A stretch of 35,580 bases of DNA. Source: Deltaproteobacteria bacterium (GTDB taxonomy: Bacteria; Desulfobacterota; Desulfobulbia; Desulfobulbales; Desulfocapsaceae). Location: positions 1-35,580 of the forward strand of contig JAPLJF010000025.1 of NCBI GenBank assembly GCA_026388715.1, written 5' to 3'. Below the pieces are notes generated by a model that saw only the letters and a list, made by a program, of their open reading frames with translations, had not been told where the DNA came from and did no database searches. Positions 34,016 to 35,580 of the stretch are shown in pieces (position 1 is the stretch's first letter; every line of letters starts with the position of its first letter). The translations under genes were made by a program, and so were the position numbers.

Positions 34016-34444
34016 CTAAAAAACAACAATTCGTGGATATTCCAGCATCATCTTTTTCCAAAATCCTCCACTCCAATCCATTGGTACCACAAGAAACCAG
34101 TCTTCAGGTGTAGCCTTAACAACAGACTCTACCATTTTTCTACCATAACCTTTCTGGGTTGATGTTACTGAGTAAAATTGGACGGTTTTAATAACAGGAT
34201 CAATGAGCAACTCCACACCGACCACGTCTTCTTTACCAATCTCTACTATCGGTTCTTTTTTGCCATTGTCGCTTAACAGATTAGAAGCACACAACCTGTC
34301 ATTATAGATTTTTATAAATTTCAGTATATCAATACGAGAAAGGCTTTCAGCGAGTTGGATAGATACAGGATGTATCGTTTTGACATTTGTTGCTTTGAAT
34401 ATTCTTTTGCCGTCAATAATGAACTGTTCAGGCGATTTTATCAT
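34016..34444 (-). CDS. GNAT-like acetyltransferase domain protein
   Basis: This 142-aa protein shows a possible GNAT pattern in its last third: a strand (KTVQFYSVTST) leads into QKGYGRKMVESVV (about 97-109), which resembles the acetyl-CoA loop Q/R-x-x-G-x-G/A and its helix. DWFLVVPMDWSGGFWKKMMLEYPRIVV follows, as in the C-terminal GNAT strand and helix. The N-terminal part is not recognised. It is the first gene of the leftward operon, 43 bp before the IHF-like gene. The family call is moderate and the substrate unknown. Confidence 0.65.
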   Translation of the reverse strand: MIKSPEQFIIDGKRIFKATNVKTIHPVSIQLAESLSRIDILKFIKIYNDRLCASNLLSDNGKKEPIVEIGKEDVVGVELLIDPVIKTVQFYSVTSTQKGYGRKMVESVVKATPEDWFLVVPMDWSGGFWKKMMLEYPRIVVF

Positions 34445-34625
34445 TCAGACTTAGTTCCCGAGAGTGTTTTCTATATCCAAAAAAGGCTTCAAGTCGTTAC
34501 AGATGATTCATTTCAGAATATTCCTTGTATTATGTGGCGGAAAGCTCTATTCAATTAATGATTGATAACGACTTAAAATAACATATTAATCTTGTAGCAC
34601 ATTGGCAAAACAGAATGAAGCATAA

Positions 34626-34844
34626 ACTGTTGCAGAAGAACAGAAGAAGGCTGATCAGGAGGCGTATCAACTTGCGGTTGCTGACGTAACAACAGCTGCG
34701 GCGAAGTTAGCAGACAAATTAGGGGAACCTGCGGCGAAGAGTGCCGATAAAGCTCAGGCGGAAAGGGACTTGTTTGAAAAGAAAATTATTGTAAATCAGA
34801 AGGCACGAAAAGCTGGTTTGGCGGAACCTTACAAAATCAATTAA
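34626..34844 (+). pseudogene. Decayed coding fragment, C-terminal remnant
   Basis: One + frame is open for 72 codons, from just after a stop at 34623 to TAA 34844, with no start codon near its beginning. The predicted sequence is rich in Ala, Lys and Glu (EEQKKADQEAY, AAKLADKLGEPAAKSADKAQ) and looks helical, like the tail of a larger protein. The family is not recognised. It lies in the 34445-35004 gap, which otherwise holds only a 9-bp inverted repeat (34491-34499/34566-34574) and the short fragment listed next. Confidence 0.45.
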
Positions 34845-34936
34845 TGGCTGCAAGTAAATACAGATAGGCCCAACGAGAGTTTGTTCGTGGACGCGGAAAA
34901 GGCCCAGTGCCGGTGAAACTTGGCATTGTCATTTAA
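34844..34936 (+). pseudogene. Short frame with an in-frame amber codon
   Basis: ATG 34844 overlaps the stop of the previous fragment (TAATG). The frame reads MAASKYR, then TAG, then continues sensibly for 22 codons (AQREFVRGRGKGPVPVKLGIVI) to a TAA. It looks like the last piece of a small coupled gene broken by one nonsense change. Too short to assign. Confidence 0.35.
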
Positions 34937-35004
34937 ATGAAGTACTGACGAAATGCCGGATTTGTTTTTGTCCGTAACTTATAATTAATCTAAGGAGGAG
35001 TAAT

Positions 35005-35358
35005 TTGAAAAAGCTAATTACCACAAGTTTCGCAATTAGTTGTATTTTATTTTCATATGGGCAAGTGTCAGCTGACGATGATGTGAAGTTGGGAACTAAG
35101 CATTATAGTGCATCTGGTGCTTATCAAGAAAAGTATGTATTGGAAAACACAAATAGTAATACAGCGAAAAAAGTTACTGTTAAATATACTGATACAAATA
35201 ATTATAGCGATGGTTTAATTGGCCCAAGAATATACACAAAAACATATACAGTTGAACCCGGTGAAGTAATTGATGTTGGAGAAAAATCATTCTCTTCTAT
35301 CAATGCAACCAACAATTCAGTTAAAGCCGAAATTGTTGGGGCAAGAGATGTAAAGTAG
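35005..35358 (+). CDS. Small secreted protein with a TTG start
   Basis: This 117-aa protein has a clear signal peptide (MKKLITTSFAISCILF, cut near VSA-DDD). A mature domain of about 94 residues, rich in Thr, Asn, Ser and Tyr, looks like a single beta sandwich (KYVLENTNSNTAKKVTVKY, YTKTYTVEPGEVIDVG). No cysteine remains in the mature part. The start is TTG 35005, preceded by a very strong ribosome site, AAGGAGG at 6 nt. No family is recognised. It is AT-rich and belongs to the post-tRNA island. Confidence 0.75.
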   Translation: MKKLITTSFAISCILFSYGQVSADDDVKLGTKHYSASGAYQEKYVLENTNSNTAKKVTVKYTDTNNYSDGLIGPRIYTKTYTVEPGEVIDVGEKSFSSINATNNSVKAEIVGARDVK

Positions 35359-35580
35359 AGGAGAAACGTGGGGCGTACATAAAATTAGGATCATTAGTGT
35401 CTGGTCTTGTTCCTTGAAATGAATGCTATCCACAACGATAATTCTGATATGGCTGTTACTTGTCAATAGGAAAAAGTATCCCGTTACCCTTACTTCAAAG
35501 GTTTCGCTCTTTTGTATGTATTCCAGGCCACAGACAGAGACGGGATCTTGTGGCGACGTTTGATCACTCTGATATTCGCG
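35359..35580. other. Right edge, no supported gene
   Basis: After the secreted protein there are 222 bp to the window end. A + frame is open from about 35471 to the edge (YPYFKGFALLYVFQATDRDG) and may be the start or remnant of something that continues outside. I see no start codon with a ribosome site, no RNA gene and no repeat. Confidence 0.3.

Noticed and set aside
34355..34558. A 67-codon + frame across the start of the GNAT-like gene
   Set aside because: Mostly antisense to that gene, with no ribosome site.
35359..35580. Transposase fragment at the right edge
   Set aside because: The short open frame has no DDE or HTH pattern and no inverted repeat was found.

Overview
The window reads as a chromosomal segment of a sulfate-reducer-like Desulfobacterota bacterium, most likely related to Desulfobulbales. 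This is inferred from the mix of TauE/SafE (TSUP) anion exporters, Usp proteins, a DsrE-family protein, a sigma54-type two-component system, a gammaproteobacterial-length PurL and a PpiD-like foldase. No marker gene fixes the taxon. Positions 1 to about 31 kb look like native chromosome carrying one inserted accessory block. From 31.2 kb, just after a tRNA-Arg gene, the sequence turns clearly AT-rich and accessory.

1-10 kb: a five-gene leftward operon (59-aa protein, Usp-like protein, two-helix membrane protein, TSUP exporter, tandem Usp) runs from a near-perfect sigma54 promoter to a strong terminator. Three successive small products share an N-terminal FAEAGE motif. Divergent to it lie a membrane histidine kinase and an NtrC-family sigma54 activator. 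Beyond them is a second leftward TSUP locus (TSUP plus a DUF1634-like protein) with a similar sigma54-like promoter and large palindromes at enhancer distance. I infer one regulatory circuit: kinase and regulator control two exporter operons. Palindromic repeats with the core GTAACGGCTCC recur in three of the gaps; in front of the kinase they form an attenuator-like set of competing arms.

9.3-13 kb: ppnP, the DEAD-box RNA helicase deaD and folA on the + strand, and a DsrE-family protein on the - strand. Two structured repeat elements follow ppnP and folA.

13.2-18.9 kb: a defence-like block on the - strand. A toxin-antitoxin pair (apparently leaderless) is followed by a 41-residue relic resembling the start of an MmeI-like DNA methyltransferase. 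Then comes an overlapping three-gene operon: a TPR/HExxH protein whose frame breaks exactly at an A AAA AAG slippery heptamer, a MazG-like pyrophosphohydrolase, and an 803-aa fusion of a PD-(D/E)XK-like nuclease, a DUF2075 helicase and an S24/LexA-like peptidase. This is the best candidate for an undescribed system in the window.

18.9-31.2 kb: an ArsA-family ATPase behind a small secreted protein, purL, a PpiD-like foldase, a 1390-aa SNF2-family helicase, and tRNA-Arg(TCT) with its own promoter and terminator.

31.2-35.6 kb: the AT-rich island. It carries a coupled methyltransferase/HNH nuclease pair, an opposing four-gene operon (GNAT-like protein, IHF-like protein, two unknowns), decayed coding fragments, and a small secreted protein with a TTG start.
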